From assembly GCF_026225065.1 (NCBI RefSeq), contig NZ_JAMFSB010000376.1:1-43556 (forward strand): a stretch of 43,556 nucleotides of DNA. The letters run 5' to 3'. Numbering within the stretch: the first letter of the stretch is position 1; each line of letters opens with the position of its first letter. A model generated the notes under the pieces. The model saw only the letters and a program-made list of their open reading frames with translations. It did not search any database and was not told the origin of the DNA. The DNA comes from Paraburkholderia sp. (GTDB taxonomy: Bacteria > Pseudomonadota > Gammaproteobacteria > Burkholderiales > Burkholderiaceae). The translations under genes were made by a program, and so were the position numbers. This document shows, one piece after another, positions 33,327-41,115 of this stretch.

Positions 33327-34961
33327 TCAGGACACCTGCATCTGCTGCTTGAACGTGAGTTCGATGAACTCCGCCGGCCGGACCGGTGCGACCAGAATCA
33401 GCACTTTCAGCAACCCGTTGTTGATGTCGTCGGCCGTCATGGTGACGTTCAGGCCGACGCTAACCGAGAACGCATCGCTCGCCTTGGCGCCCGCCAGCGC
33501 GCCCGCTTTCCACTGGTTCGTGAGGAAGTTTTCAATCATGCTCTGCACGGTGACCCAGGTCGTCGCCGTATTCGGTGCGAACACGTATGGCTGCATGGCA
33601 ATCTTGATCGACTGCTCGAACATGATCAGCGTGCGACGCACGTTAATGTAGCGCCAGTCGTTGCTGTTGCCATCCAGGGTACGCGCGCCCCATACGATCG
33701 TGCCGCGACCGGGAAAAGCCCTGATCGCATTGACCGCCTTGCCTTCGAGCGGCATATTCAGGTCTTCCTGATCGAGATCCGACAGGTTGACCGCAGGCGC
33801 GATGACCGAGTTGATGCTGGTGTTGGCCGGCGCCTTGAAGACGCCCTGCGTCGCGTCGATGCGGCCGTAAATGCCGGCTATCGCGCCGCTCGGCGGCAAC
33901 AGGTTGAGCTTGGTGGCGACGTCGCCCATTACCTGCGCGTACAGCGGACTCGACGTATTCAGCACCTGATGCAGCGCGGTGATCTGTTGCGGCGTGGGGG
34001 TCGCAACTGGACTCGGCGCGGGTGCAGGCCCAGGTGCGGGTGCGGGTGCTGGCGCCGGAGCTGGATCCGGTGCGGGTGCCGGTGCCGGCGCGGGGTCTGG
34101 TGCAGGCGCCGGCGCTGGAACCGGTGTGTTGCTGCCGCTGCCGCCCGCAGGACCTGCCGGCGACTTCAATTGCTGGATCTTCAGCGTCAGCGCCGCCAGC
34201 TTGGCCTTATTCGCGTCACCCGCGAGCCTCGTGTTTGCGTCGATGGTTAGCGCCGTAACAAATGCGTCGAGCGAATCTGAGCTGATCGCGGTGAAATCAA
34301 CGCTGTCGACGATCTGGGTATTGAGCCACGGGTAATAGGCCGCACCGTAGTTCAGAAAGTCAGTGCCCACAGAAGTGCGGAAGGCGGTGATCTGATCGGC
34401 CGAGTCCTGGCCACGCTTTTTGTCGCCGCCTGGCACATCGAAGATCGCCACGCGGCTTTGCATTGTGTCGCAATGGGCGAGGAACAGCGGGGGCAACTTG
34501 GACGGATCACCCAGATTCACGGCGTCCGGAGCGACCAGCATGGTCGGCTCCGTTTCGCGCGTGAGCGCGTCGAGCGCAGGCTGAAAATCACTCGAAGCAC
34601 GACCCGTCTTCGTGTAAGGGCCGACCGACACGATGTAGCAAGGTCCGCCGCCATTGTCGAAGTAGATGCGCAGGCTGTAGTAAAGGAGAAACTGCGCGCT
34701 GGCCGCGGCCGTCAGCGTATAACCGCTGCCAGCACTTGCGGCAGCGAACGAAAACGCTGGCGCGGGCGGCCCGCCGAAATACGTCTGATAGTCCGCCATC
34801 GACTCAATGCGCCATGGCACATTCTGGAGCGAATCCGTGCCATTCAGGGCACGCTCGGTATAGCCGATAAACGCAGGAACAGCCGTTTCGACTTCCACCA
34901 CCGAGTTGGGAAACGCGTCCTCTTCGACGATGTAGACACCCGGTACCTTGTACTGCGCCAT
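33327..34961 (-). CDS. Contractile sheath protein with Pro-Ala tract
   Basis: The 544-aa protein starts at 34961 (AAGGAGAG site 3 bases upstream). The N-terminus YKVPGVYIVEED and the C-terminal handshake region (RAFPGRGTIVWGARTL, then WRYINVRRTLIMFEQSI and ending EFIELTFKQQMQVS) are classic sheath features. Between them the protein carries an unusual tract of repeated PAPAPA with occasional Asp/Gly at residues 280-324, followed by a helical stretch. Afp and PVC use three sheath paralogues; here only one is seen. It is the first gene of the structural operon, preceded by a 26-bp promoter element about 285 bp upstream. Confidence 0.95.
   Translation of the reverse strand: MAQYKVPGVYIVEEDAFPNSVVEVETAVPAFIGYTERALNGTDSLQNVPWRIESMADYQTYFGGPPAPAFSFAAASAGSGYTLTAAASAQFLLYYSLRIYFDNGGGPCYIVSVGPYTKTGRASSDFQPALDALTRETEPTMLVAPDAVNLGDPSKLPPLFLAHCDTMQSRVAIFDVPGGDKKRGQDSADQITAFRTSVGTDFLNYGAAYYPWLNTQIVDSVDFTAISSDSLDAFVTALTIDANTRLAGDANKAKLAALTLKIQQLKSPAGPAGGSGSNTPVPAPAPAPDPAPAPAPAPDPAPAPAPAPAPGPAPAPSPVATPTPQQITALHQVLNTSSPLYAQVMGDVATKLNLLPPSGAIAGIYGRIDATQGVFKAPANTSINSVIAPAVNLSDLDQEDLNMPLEGKAVNAIRAFPGRGTIVWGARTLDGNSNDWRYINVRRTLIMFEQSIKIAMQPYVFAPNTATTWVTVQSMIENFLTNQWKAGALAGAKASDAFSVSVGLNVTMTADDINNGLLKVLILVAPVRPAEFIELTFKQQMQVS
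33990..34124. repeat. Low-complexity Pro/Ala-coding tract in the sheath gene
   Basis: GC-rich degenerate repeats of about 6-18 bp (GGTGCG, GGCGCC, GGTGCTGGC variants on the plus strand) encode about 45 residues of Pro-Ala with spaced Asp/Gly. The tract lies between the N-terminal and C-terminal sheath regions. Repeats of this kind vary in length by slippage. Confidence 0.9.
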
Positions 34962-35317
34962 GCTCTCTCCTTTTCCCAATGGAATGCGGGAAGGTCTTTA
35001 TCTGCTCAGGGCAGCCATCGATGCAAGATCACACAGGCGCGACGAGACCGCACAGGCAAGCCGCGCAGGTCGAGAAACGCCGGATTAAAAACGTGATGCG
35101 ATGGAAAGGAAGCTCAAGCCACCTATGTTTTCTGGTCTGCCTCATTCGGTCTGATACGGCCACGCAGGAAGTTCTTTGCGTAATCGCCAACGAATTCTTT
35201 TACGGCTTTTTTATAACAAGAATGCTTGGATGAAACGGTGTCTCGGCGGTTAGTATAGTTCAGACAAATCCAAGGTACAGAGAAATTTTTAACATTTCAC
35301 TGAACACCCTTAACGCG
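34962..35317. other. Long leader/promoter region of the structural operon
   Basis: About 356 bp lie between the stop of the 382-aa gene and the sheath start. The right half is AT-rich and contains the shared promoter element, which leaves a 5' leader of roughly 260 nt before the sheath. An imperfect inverted repeat (9 pairs, one mismatch) at about 35278-35302 sits just upstream of the -10-like hexamer. No ORF or terminator hairpin is supported. Confidence 0.5.
35245..35270 (-). promoter_or_regulatory. Shared 26-bp element, copy 1 (upstream of sheath operon)
   Basis: Read on the minus strand it holds TGAACTATACTAA, with a perfect -10-like TATACT. It matches the element upstream of the AAA+ ATPase at 24 of 26 positions. 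A weak -35-like CTGTAC lies 17 bp upstream. The match extends well beyond a -10 box, so a regulator site or special sigma factor is possible. Confidence 0.6.
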
Positions 35318-36466
35318 TCACAGATAGACGTAGATATCGGTCCCGTTGCTTCCGTCAAGCGATGCTGGGGTTTCTGCATCTACCCGTGCCGGAACCGGAA
35401 CCTGCAAGGACAGGCGCACGTGCCCCATGTCCGGATACGGCAACGCAAGCGGTTGCGCAAAGCCACTCCCGGTGAGCCGCACGCCCAGTCCGGCAGCCGG
35501 CCGTTGTGACACTGTGAGAGGACCTGGTGACGAGAACATGATCGCAGCACGGCCGCCGAGTTGCACGGTTTCCGCCGCGCGCGCGAATCTGCGTGGTGCG
35601 GCTACCGCGTCAGCAGACCTGGCGTCCGGCATCACAGCGTCGACTTGCCAGTCGTCATGCGGCTGATTCGGATGAGGAACGATGAAGTAACGCCACGGCA
35701 AGACTCTCGCGCCAAGCGCGATCGTATAGCGTTGCGGTGTGACATTGCCCTGCGCATCGAGACATGTCGCGCAGCCGGCCGCAGCGTGCGCACCGCCTGG
35801 ATATATCGCCGCTATCGCAAACGCGCCATTGAGCGGCACGTCGCTCAGATAGAACGGATAGTCGGGACTGCCGGGGGCAGCGAGCCGATAACGTCCTTCG
35901 GATAGATGCGTGAGCGCCAGCGAAGCCCGCAGTGCCGACGGCACGATCGCCATCGGTCCCCACACCGGTGGCCCATCGCGCGCAGCAAGCACCGCGATAC
36001 TCGTGAGCGGTGCTTCGCTGACATAGTTGAAGCGGCGCGGTTTCCAAGGCAGTGCGCCATACGCAAACGGCTCGCCGGCCGGATGCAGCAATGCGCTGGT
36101 TGCCCCGTCGAAAGGCACACTTCCGCCGTTCAGATTGTCGAAGTAGTAAAGCGACACGCCTGGCGTGGCTGCCGGTTGCGTATCGATCGCCGTATAGTTG
36201 GTCAGCCCCGCCCCTTGGCTCTCAAGGATGAACGTGAACGCCCCCTGCGCCGCGAAACCGAGCAGCGAGCCAGGCGCACCCTGCCGTTGCGCGCTCGCGT
36301 CGTAATAAACCTCTGCGCCCTCGCGCGTGGCTTTGAACAACAGGCCGTATTGACGCATCAGGCGTTCGCATGACGGCGTTGGCCTCACGCCCAGCGCGTC
36401 GCACCAGCCGTCCGCGAAATAGGTGTGTCGGATGTCAAGTGCGAACAGCAGGCGGTAAACGCTCAT
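35318..36466 (-). CDS. Uncharacterised eCIS-associated protein, 382 aa
   Basis: The start at 36466 is the ATG overlapping the DUF4255 stop (ATGA), not the longer frame upstream. The protein opens MSVYRLLFALDIRHTYF, has no signal peptide or membrane helix, and is beta-rich with many Pro/Gly residues (AAIYPGGAHAAAG, RVLPWRYFIVPHP, ending GTDIYVYL). A CATC pair lies mid-protein. No family is recognised. Translational coupling to the DUF4255 gene and its position before the structural operon argue that it belongs to the system, perhaps as a cap, collar or anchoring component. Confidence 0.75.
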   Translation of the reverse strand: MSVYRLLFALDIRHTYFADGWCDALGVRPTPSCERLMRQYGLLFKATREGAEVYYDASAQRQGAPGSLLGFAAQGAFTFILESQGAGLTNYTAIDTQPAATPGVSLYYFDNLNGGSVPFDGATSALLHPAGEPFAYGALPWKPRRFNYVSEAPLTSIAVLAARDGPPVWGPMAIVPSALRASLALTHLSEGRYRLAAPGSPDYPFYLSDVPLNGAFAIAAIYPGGAHAAAGCATCLDAQGNVTPQRYTIALGARVLPWRYFIVPHPNQPHDDWQVDAVMPDARSADAVAAPRRFARAAETVQLGGRAAIMFSSPGPLTVSQRPAAGLGVRLTGSGFAQPLALPYPDMGHVRLSLQVPVPARVDAETPASLDGSNGTDIYVYL

Positions 36467-37065
36467 GAGCGGGTCCCGAGATCCGTCGCGGCGCCGCTGA
36501 CCGCCGGTTCGAACGCGGCAACCCAACCCTGCTGCACAGTCAGCATACGGATCTTGTAGAGCGCCGAAGGCAGGTAATTCGCACCGAGCACGGACCAAAC
36601 GTTGCTCAGCATCGTCAGATCGCAACTGACCATCTCGATTGAAAGCCGCTCGATCCCGGGCGGCAAAGCAGGCGCGTTCTGCGGTGTGAAACCGGGACGC
36701 GCCTGAAAAAATCCGATGGCCGCGCTCAACACTTTCAACGCCTCCCGATAATTCGCGCCGAACGACGCAGCCACCATCACGTTGAGATTCAAAGGCAGCG
36801 GAGCCGCGACCCGGGCGAAGCCAGACGGCGCCCCCGCTTGAGCCGGCGCGCTCGGGTCGCGCAACGGCACGGGCAGCGACGAGGCGGCGCCCTCTTTTTC
36901 GATGCTGAGCAGCGATATCACGAGCTTGTTATCCGTGCCGGGCGCCGCGCCACCGTGCGGTACGGCGAGACTCGACAGCACGGCGAGCGGCTCGCCGCCA
37001 GGGCTGCGCGGTTCGAGAAAACGGTTCAGTTCGTCGAGCAAAAAACCTAAAGCCTTGTCGATCAT
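36463..37065 (-). CDS. DUF4255 / Pvc16-like cap or tube-terminator protein (Afp16-like)
   Basis: The 200-aa product starts at 37065 (MIDKALGFLLDELNRFL), 67 bp after the ATPase stop. The pattern KLVISLLSIEKEG, then PLNLNVMVAASFGANYREALKVLSAAIGFFQ and the ending LPSALYKIRMLTVQQGW is characteristic of DUF4255 proteins, represented in Afp by Afp16, which stops tube growth and caps the particle. A Pro/Ala-rich loop is inserted after residue 85. It is co-transcribed with the AAA+ ATPase. Confidence 0.92.
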   Translation of the reverse strand: MIDKALGFLLDELNRFLEPRSPGGEPLAVLSSLAVPHGGAAPGTDNKLVISLLSIEKEGAASSLPVPLRDPSAPAQAGAPSGFARVAAPLPLNLNVMVAASFGANYREALKVLSAAIGFFQARPGFTPQNAPALPPGIERLSIEMVSCDLTMLSNVWSVLGANYLPSALYKIRMLTVQQGWVAAFEPAVSGAATDLGTRS

Positions 37066-37132
37066 CGAGGAGCCTTTGCAAATCACACCGGGTTTGATGA
37101 GGCGCTGCGAACCGGCTGCGCCCGGGTGGCCA

Positions 37133-38551
37133 TCAAGGCGTCTTGCCGTCCTTGCGCAACTCGCGACGGATCCCTTCGATAATATCCGCCTGCAAGATCG
37201 TCTCGCCGCCGCGCCGCAAAGTCGAGAGCGCCGCGTGCCGCAGCACGTTGGCAATTGCCCCGCCTGTAACTTCGTAGTCTGCCGCGATGACCTCCAGATC
37301 GACCTCGGCCGCAAGCCGGGGGCCGCGTGAGAATGCGTTACGCCAAAGCGTCAAGCGCTCTGCCTGTCCCGGTGCAGGAAAGTAGATCATCGACTGAAAG
37401 CGCCGCGCGAACGCATCGTCGATATTACCTTTCAGATTCGACGCGAGAATCACCACGCCCGGAAAGTCTTCGACCCGCTGCAGCAGAAAGGCCACTTCCT
37501 GATTCGCGTAGCGATCGTTCGAACTGCTGGTCGCGGTACGCTTGCCGAACAGCGCGTCGGCTTCGTCGAAAAAGAGGATCCACTCGCGCCTCTCGGCTTC
37601 GTCGAATACCTGCGCGAGATTCTTTTCGGTCTCGCCGATAAACTTCGACACCACGAGCGACAAGTCGATGCGGTACACGTCGAGCCCGGTGGTCTTGCCC
37701 AGCAGCGACGCAGTCAGCGTTTTGCCGGTGCCGGGCGGCCCGTAAAAGAGGCTGCGATAACCGGGCTTGATATGGCGGTCGAGTTGCCACGTATCGAGCA
37801 AGGTCCTGCTGTGCTCGATCCATGCACGCAGTTCGTCGATCTCGTCGCGCACGCCTGAATGCAGCACGAGATCATCCCACTCTAGCGGCGTCGTCAGACG
37901 GCGGGCCGGAAACGTACTGCTGTAATCGGGGCGCTGTTCGACACCGAGCGTGATACGCGACAACGCGAGGGGATCGACGCGTAAGGGAGCGTCGAACCAG
38001 TTCACAGCGCTCTCGGTAGGCTCGAGATGGAGTATCCGGGCGCGGCGCAACGGGTGGTCGGGTTCGGCGAGCCGGGTCAGGCGAATGCGCCGCTCCAGCG
38101 CCGTCGTTGCGCCGACGACGAAGGCCGCGGTTTCGTAGGTCGGCCAAAAGCCAGCGTGCGTGCCACGCGCGGTGCCACCGAATTCGGAGAACGCGCGCTC
38201 GAGATTGGGGTTGCGGGCAAAAAGCGGGTCGAGCAGTTGCGGGCGCAAGCAAGGCGCGAGCGCCAGCGCCAGCGTTACGCGCTCGTCCAGTTCGGTTATG
38301 TGCTCGCGGACGATGCGCGCGTACCAGGTGGTTTCGTCGCGCAGATCGGGAGCGTCAATGCGTGCGATATCGTCCACCTCGCACGGTTGGCCAAAGTAAA
38401 GGCGGATTGCCGCATCCAGCAACTTGGCGAGCCAGTTCATCTCGGCGTCGAGGACCCTGGCGGCCGCACCGCTGCCCTGTGGGATCGTGCCAGTGCCGAT
38501 GTTGCTCCCGTGGTTCCTGTTGCTCACACCGCTGGCGGCAAGCTCGGACAT
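37133..38551 (-). CDS. AAA+ ATPase of the eCIS (Afp15-like)
   Basis: The 472-aa protein has an N-terminal helical domain (about 30-220) and one C-terminal AAA+ module: Walker A GPPGTGKT (271-278), Walker B ILFFDEAD (325-332), sensor segment LASNLKGNIDDAFARRF (369-385) with the arginine finger. A GAGG site precedes ATG 38551. Afp15-type ATPases are conserved in eCIS and help particle assembly or disassembly, but are absent from mature particles. It is the first gene of the upstream eCIS transcription unit. Confidence 0.93.
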   Translation of the reverse strand: MSELAASGVSNRNHGSNIGTGTIPQGSGAAARVLDAEMNWLAKLLDAAIRLYFGQPCEVDDIARIDAPDLRDETTWYARIVREHITELDERVTLALALAPCLRPQLLDPLFARNPNLERAFSEFGGTARGTHAGFWPTYETAAFVVGATTALERRIRLTRLAEPDHPLRRARILHLEPTESAVNWFDAPLRVDPLALSRITLGVEQRPDYSSTFPARRLTTPLEWDDLVLHSGVRDEIDELRAWIEHSRTLLDTWQLDRHIKPGYRSLFYGPPGTGKTLTASLLGKTTGLDVYRIDLSLVVSKFIGETEKNLAQVFDEAERREWILFFDEADALFGKRTATSSSNDRYANQEVAFLLQRVEDFPGVVILASNLKGNIDDAFARRFQSMIYFPAPGQAERLTLWRNAFSRGPRLAAEVDLEVIAADYEVTGGAIANVLRHAALSTLRRGGETILQADIIEGIRRELRKDGKTP

Positions 38552-38623
38552 CTACGCCTCTTATCAATTTTTGCACAGCCGTTCATGAGCCAGGCTCCGC
38601 TCGCGAGATACGAGGCAGATCGC

Positions 38624-38649
38624 GGCGTTTAGTATAGTTCACACAAATC
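38624..38649 (-). promoter_or_regulatory. Shared 26-bp element, copy 2 (upstream of ATPase operon)
   Basis: On the minus strand it contains TGAACTATACTAA with the -10-like TATACT, about 75 bp before the ATPase start. A CTGGAC hexamer lies 17 bp upstream of the -10. It differs from the copy before the sheath gene at only two positions, so both eCIS units probably share one control. Confidence 0.6.
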
Positions 38650-38686
38650 GCCCGTCCAGGAAATTTTGGCGCGGTCATTGTGTCGG

Positions 38687-39043
38687 CTATGCTGGCTGCT
38701 GGGCCGGACAGGACGGCTGGCTACTGCTGGATCGTTGCGTCCTAAGCTGACCGGCTACAAACTGCGCACTCGCCTTCTCCACCGCCAAGGGCTGCAACTG
38801 CTGGCGAATCGTGTCCCTGGCCTGATTGAAGCCCGGCACCACTGTCGGCCGCTTTGCGTCGAGCTTCGCGACTACGTACAACGTGCCGCTTCCCTGTATT
38901 ACAGGGATCGCCGCGGGAGTGACCGCGTCTACTGGCAACTGCGCGACCGCCTGCGCGACGGGCAGCGGAAGACCCTGCGTCTTGCCCTCCTCCAGTGGAA
39001 GCTTAAAGCTGATCCACGACATCTCGCCACCGGCCGCCTTGCT
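38687..39043 (-). pseudogene. PpiC-type peptidyl-prolyl isomerase remnant (C-terminal part)
   Basis: The minus-strand frame carries GGEMSWISF, EGKTQGLPLPVAQAV and a following strand ending LYVVAKLDAKRPT, the typical end of a parvulin domain with its trailing helix (FNQARDTIRQQLQ). The frame upstream of about 39043 does not resemble the family and runs into the start of the TPR gene. The catalytic N-terminal half and any signal peptide are gone. It forms the right flank of the eCIS block. Confidence 0.75.
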
Positions 39044-39190
39044 CGGCGCCATCGGGATTGTGTTGTATTTCGATATGCAGGCAGCCAACGCTGCCATCGC
39101 TTCGGTCTGGAGAGCCGCCTTGCGCGATCCCGTACAATGAGCAGGTTCAAATCCTTCGATAGATCGCGCTTTGCGCCGGCCTACAGCGTC

Positions 39191-40780
39191 ATGAATCACG
39201 ACATTGAACATGCTCTCACCGCAGCGAAAAAGAACTTAACGGCCGGGCGATTAGACGATGCCGCAGGTCTGCTGAGCGGTATTCTGGCGAGCGCTCCCGA
39301 TCACGGCGAAGCTCTTGAAGGTCTCGGTTACATCGCCGCCAGACAGGGTGATCACGCACGAGCGGCCGAGTACCTGATACGGGCATCAGCGAATATGTCC
39401 ATGTCGGTGGAACAACTAAACTTCGCGGCGCAGGTGTGTCAGTCGGCGCAACGGCACGATGGTGCGATAGCGCTGTTCGAGCGCGGCCTGACCCAGTTTC
39501 CGAACCATGCCGCCTCGTTGCATGGTGTCGCAATGTCGTTGATTCAGCTCGGCGAATCGCAGCGTGCACTCGAGATGCTGGTGCATCTGTGCAAAATCCA
39601 GCCGCAATCAGCCGAAGCGCATTACAACCGGGGAGCGCTGCTCGGTACGATGGCGCGTTACGAGGACGAACTGGAGGCCTACCGGCAGGCGATCACGATC
39701 AACCCGCGTTTCGTGAACGCGTATGTCAATCTTGGGGTTGCGTTGCGAGATATGCGGCGCTTCGATGAGGCGTTGCTTCAGTTCAGGAAAGCACTTTCGC
39801 TCAATCCGAACGACGCCGGCGCCCGCACCAATCGAGCTCAGACGAATTTGCTGCTCGGCGAATTCGAACACGGCTGGCGCGAATACGAATGGCGTTGGCG
39901 CGATGGCTCCCAAAGCCACGGCTTTCCCCAGAGCGCCCAATGGACTGGCACTCAACCGACAGATGGCAAGACAATTTTCGTTCATCATGAGCAGGGGTTC
40001 GGCGACACGCTGCAATTCGTGCGTTTCGTGGATCGACTCAGTGCGGCTGGTGCTCGCGTCGTGTTGCGAGTTCAGGACGCGCTGCTGCCGCTCCTCCAGA
40101 ATTATAGGGGTGCGGCCGAAGTCATCGGCGAGACATGGCAGGTACCACGTTTCGATTATCACATTCCGACCCTGAGCCTGCCGTTTGCGCTCAAGATTCG
40201 TGCAGCCGATCTGGCGGTGGCTGGTCCATACGTGCACGCGGACGGTGCGCTTGTCTCTCAATGGGATGATGTGTTCGCAGGCTCTACTCAACGGCCAGGC
40301 ATAGGAATCGTGTGGTCGGGAAGCCGTACGCATCTGAATGATCGCAACCGGTCTATGTCGCTCGAGCAACTGAAGCCGCTGTTTGACGCCGACGCGAATT
40401 TCTTCGCGCTGCAACAGGATGTACGCGAAAGTGATCGCGCGTGCCTCGCGCAGCTGGATGAGCGCGGGCTGCTGCGCGATGTTTCCGCCCGGCTCACCAC
40501 GTTCGCTGAAACTGCTGCGCTGATCGCTCGTCTCGACCTCGTCATCAGCGTCGACACAGCTGTGGCGCATCTGGCGGGGGCTCTCGGGAAGCCGGTATGG
40601 ATTGCTTTGCCCTTCATGCCGGACTGGAGATGGCAACTCGACAGAAGTGATAGTCCATGGTACGCAGATGCGCGGTTGTTTCGACAAAAGATACAAGGCG
40701 ATTGGGCTGGCGTAATCGCTGCGCTTCGCGTAGAGATCGACGCGTTGCGGGGCGCCCGAACGGCGACCGGCGTAAAGTGA
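39191..40780 (+). CDS. TPR-repeat glycosyltransferase-like protein
   Basis: The start is taken at ATG 39191 (MNHDIEHAL), since the 175 codons upstream in this frame are antisense to a gene remnant. The 529-aa protein has about six TPR repeats in residues 1-235 (for example AEAHYNRGALLGTMARYEDEL, then the canonical AYVNLGVALRDMRRFDEALLQ), then a glycosyltransferase-like domain with HHEQGFGDTLQFVRFV (265-280) and a late DLVISVDTAVAHLAGALG. This layout is known from TPR-fused GT9/GT41-like enzymes. The target, possibly a protein or surface sugar, is unknown. It is separated from the eCIS by the remnant and faces away from it. Confidence 0.85.
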   Translation: MNHDIEHALTAAKKNLTAGRLDDAAGLLSGILASAPDHGEALEGLGYIAARQGDHARAAEYLIRASANMSMSVEQLNFAAQVCQSAQRHDGAIALFERGLTQFPNHAASLHGVAMSLIQLGESQRALEMLVHLCKIQPQSAEAHYNRGALLGTMARYEDELEAYRQAITINPRFVNAYVNLGVALRDMRRFDEALLQFRKALSLNPNDAGARTNRAQTNLLLGEFEHGWREYEWRWRDGSQSHGFPQSAQWTGTQPTDGKTIFVHHEQGFGDTLQFVRFVDRLSAAGARVVLRVQDALLPLLQNYRGAAEVIGETWQVPRFDYHIPTLSLPFALKIRAADLAVAGPYVHADGALVSQWDDVFAGSTQRPGIGIVWSGSRTHLNDRNRSMSLEQLKPLFDADANFFALQQDVRESDRACLAQLDERGLLRDVSARLTTFAETAALIARLDLVISVDTAVAHLAGALGKPVWIALPFMPDWRWQLDRSDSPWYADARLFRQKIQGDWAGVIAALRVEIDALRGARTATGVK

Positions 40781-41115
40781 GCGGCCCCATCCGTGTGCTC
40801 GCTGTAGGTTCGATCCACAAACTTGATCGCTTCTTCTCCTTCGTGCCGATTACCCGCTTTAAGCGAGTGAGGCGCGTCGGATCGGCGGGTGCAGACAACG
40901 GCGAAAAACTGGCCGTTGTGTCGAGTGTCCAATTTGAAGCCCTCTTACGGACATTCGTCACAGTGATTCGACAGGCGGTTGCGGGTCCAGTGGACTAAAC
41001 CGCTCGCGCGGTATGCGCTCCGTTCAAAGTTATTGGTCGGTGAAGGGTAAAACCCTCCGGTTTCCTATGTTGGCTAATGAGGCGATCCGCCTCGTTACCC
41101 AGGAGGAACCGGGCC
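40781..41115. other. Non-coding stretch before the recombinase; left end of the IS91-type module
   Basis: No gene is supported in these 335 bp. Small hairpins near the recombinase start are ACCGC/GCGGT (40999-41012), AGGGT/ACCCT (about 41044-41056) and GAGGCG/CGCCTC (41079-41093). The left border of the mobile element is somewhere here, but no exact end could be fixed. Confidence 0.4.

Noticed and set aside
14041..38551. Type VI secretion system or prophage/tailocin
   Set aside because: There are no TssJ/L/M, TssK or ClpV-type genes, and no capsid, terminase, portal or lysis genes. The DUF4255, DUF5908, CIS_TMP and Afp15-like ATPase genes are specific to eCIS.
38666..39190. N-terminal extension of the TPR protein (175 codons)
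   Set aside because: This part is antisense to the PpiC-like remnant and has a shadow-like Arg/Leu composition; the TPR repeats begin at ATG 39191.
40288..40961. Minus-strand frames of 115 and 214 codons
   Set aside because: They overlap the end of the TPR-glycosyltransferase gene, lack ribosome-binding sites and show shadow-type composition.
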